Shown piece by piece: positions 4,902-5,574 of a stretch of 5,574 nucleotides of DNA. The stretch is from assembly GCA_003446315.1 (NCBI GenBank), contig DMBA01000171.1:1-5574 (forward strand), written 5' to 3'. Position 1 is the stretch's first letter. Each line of letters opens with the position of its first letter. The position numbers and the translations under genes are program-made. This DNA is from Ruminococcus sp. (GTDB lineage: Bacteria; Bacillota; Clostridia; Oscillospirales; Ruminococcaceae). The notes under the pieces are model-generated. The model made no database searches. It was not told the DNA's origin and saw only the letters and a program-made list of their open reading frames with translations.

Positions 4902-5574
4902 ATGCTCGATATTAAATTTTTAATCAACAACAAAGACGCTGTCAAAGAGAATATCAAAAAGAAATTTCAGGATGATAAGCTCCCGCTCGTAGACGAGGCA
5001 GCAGATCTCTATGCACAGATCATGGATGCAAAGCACATCTCGGAAGATCTCCGTGCACAGCGCAATAAGCTCTCTGCACAGGTTCCGGTGCTCATGAAAG
5101 AAGGCAAAAAGGAAGAAGCTGAGGCGATCCGTGCACAGGTCAAGCAGAATGCCGTTGTCATGAAGGAAAAGGAAGCCTTCATGGATGAAGCATCTGCAAA
5201 GCTCGATGACATCATGAAGCGCATCCCGCAGATGATTGATCCTTCTGTGCCGATCGGCAAGGATGACAGCGAGAATGTTGAGGTTGAGCGCTTTGGTGAA
5301 CCGGTCGTGCCGGATTATGAGATCCCGTATCACGCAGAGATCATGGAGAGCTTCTGCGGTCTGGATAAAGACGCAGCAGGCAGAGTTGCGGGTACAGGTT
5401 TCTACTACCTGCTGGGCGATATCGCACGCCTGCACGAAGCCGTTCTGGCCTATGCAAGAGATTTCATGATCGACAAGGGCTTCACCTATGTCATCCCGCC
5501 GTTTATGATGCACAAGAGCATCGTGGAAGGCGTTATGAGCTTTGAGGAAATGGAAGCCATGATGTACAAGATCG
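4902..5574 (+). CDS. serS: Seryl-tRNA synthetase, N-terminal part (224 codons, cut by window end)
   Basis: This class II synthetase charges tRNA-Ser with serine in the cytoplasm. The start MLDIKFLINN is the classic SerRS N-terminus. Residues about 30-108 are charged and heptad-like, forming the long antiparallel coiled-coil arm that grips the tRNA-Ser variable arm. The hinge RIPQMIDPSVPIGKDDSENV (107-126) is a strong SerRS signature. The catalytic core starts at about 140. Class II motif 1 is at about 176-201 with its invariant proline (P199-P200). Motifs 2 and 3 lie beyond the window. The end segment VEGVMSFEEMEAMMYKI (208-224) differs from the GTGQLPKF pattern at this position in most bacterial SerRS. 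It recalls a variant I associate with Clostridia. AAGGAG at 4890-4895 is 6 bases from the ATG. The gene has its own promoter and is open at the right edge. Confidence 0.95.
   Translation, partial: MLDIKFLINNKDAVKENIKKKFQDDKLPLVDEAADLYAQIMDAKHISEDLRAQRNKLSAQVPVLMKEGKKEEAEAIRAQVKQNAVVMKEKEAFMDEASAKLDDIMKRIPQMIDPSVPIGKDDSENVEVERFGEPVVPDYEIPYHAEIMESFCGLDKDAAGRVAGTGFYYLLGDIARLHEAVLAYARDFMIDKGFTYVIPPFMMHKSIVEGVMSFEEMEAMMYKI

Noticed and set aside
4920..5513. Minus-strand open frame opposite serS
   Set aside because: It is an antisense shadow of an unmistakable seryl-tRNA synthetase and shows no domain of its own.

Overview
The window looks like ordinary chromosomal DNA from a Gram-positive anaerobe of the class Clostridia. 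A gut Ruminococcus/Oscillospiraceae-type organism is the best guess. This rests on AGGAGG-type ribosome binding sites, three or four clear sigma-A promoters with TATAAT boxes, U-tract terminators, a lipoprotein with a long threonine-rich stretch (common in ruminococcal surface proteins), and the style of the serS and aminotransferase proteins. The assignment is inference from memory of these families; no search was run. I see no mobile element, CRISPR array, rRNA or tRNA.

Layout. Bases 38-777 (minus strand) hold a two-gene operon of small paralogous membrane proteins. Each has an N-terminal four-cysteine zinc ribbon and two hydrophobic segments. The operon is driven leftward from a promoter at 874-902, and the start of its leader is an 11-bp perfect inverted repeat. 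Bases 1-37 lie downstream of this operon and show nothing recognisable. Bases 778-1103 form a divergent intergenic region with one promoter facing each way. Bases 1104-2540 (plus) encode a secreted lipoprotein that resembles the SurA/PrsA foldases, with its parvulin-like part interrupted by about 110 threonine-rich residues. A strong terminator follows. Bases 2625-3299 encode a stand-alone LUD-domain (LutC/YkgG-like) protein with an unusual cysteine cluster. Bases 3432-4715 encode a type Ic aspartate aminotransferase-like PLP enzyme with its own promoter and a strong terminator. From 4902 to the window end runs the 5' part of serS (seryl-tRNA synthetase), again with its own promoter and a palindrome in its short leader.

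The genes do not form one pathway. All four rightward genes are co-oriented, but the terminators and promoters split them into separate units: lipoprotein (perhaps with the LUD gene by read-through), aminotransferase, and serS. The region reads as housekeeping DNA with a few locally unusual elements. I do not see convincing evidence of a new multi-gene system. The features most worth a second look are the split foldase-like lipoprotein, the paired zinc-ribbon membrane proteins with their hairpin leader, and the LUD protein's cysteine cluster.
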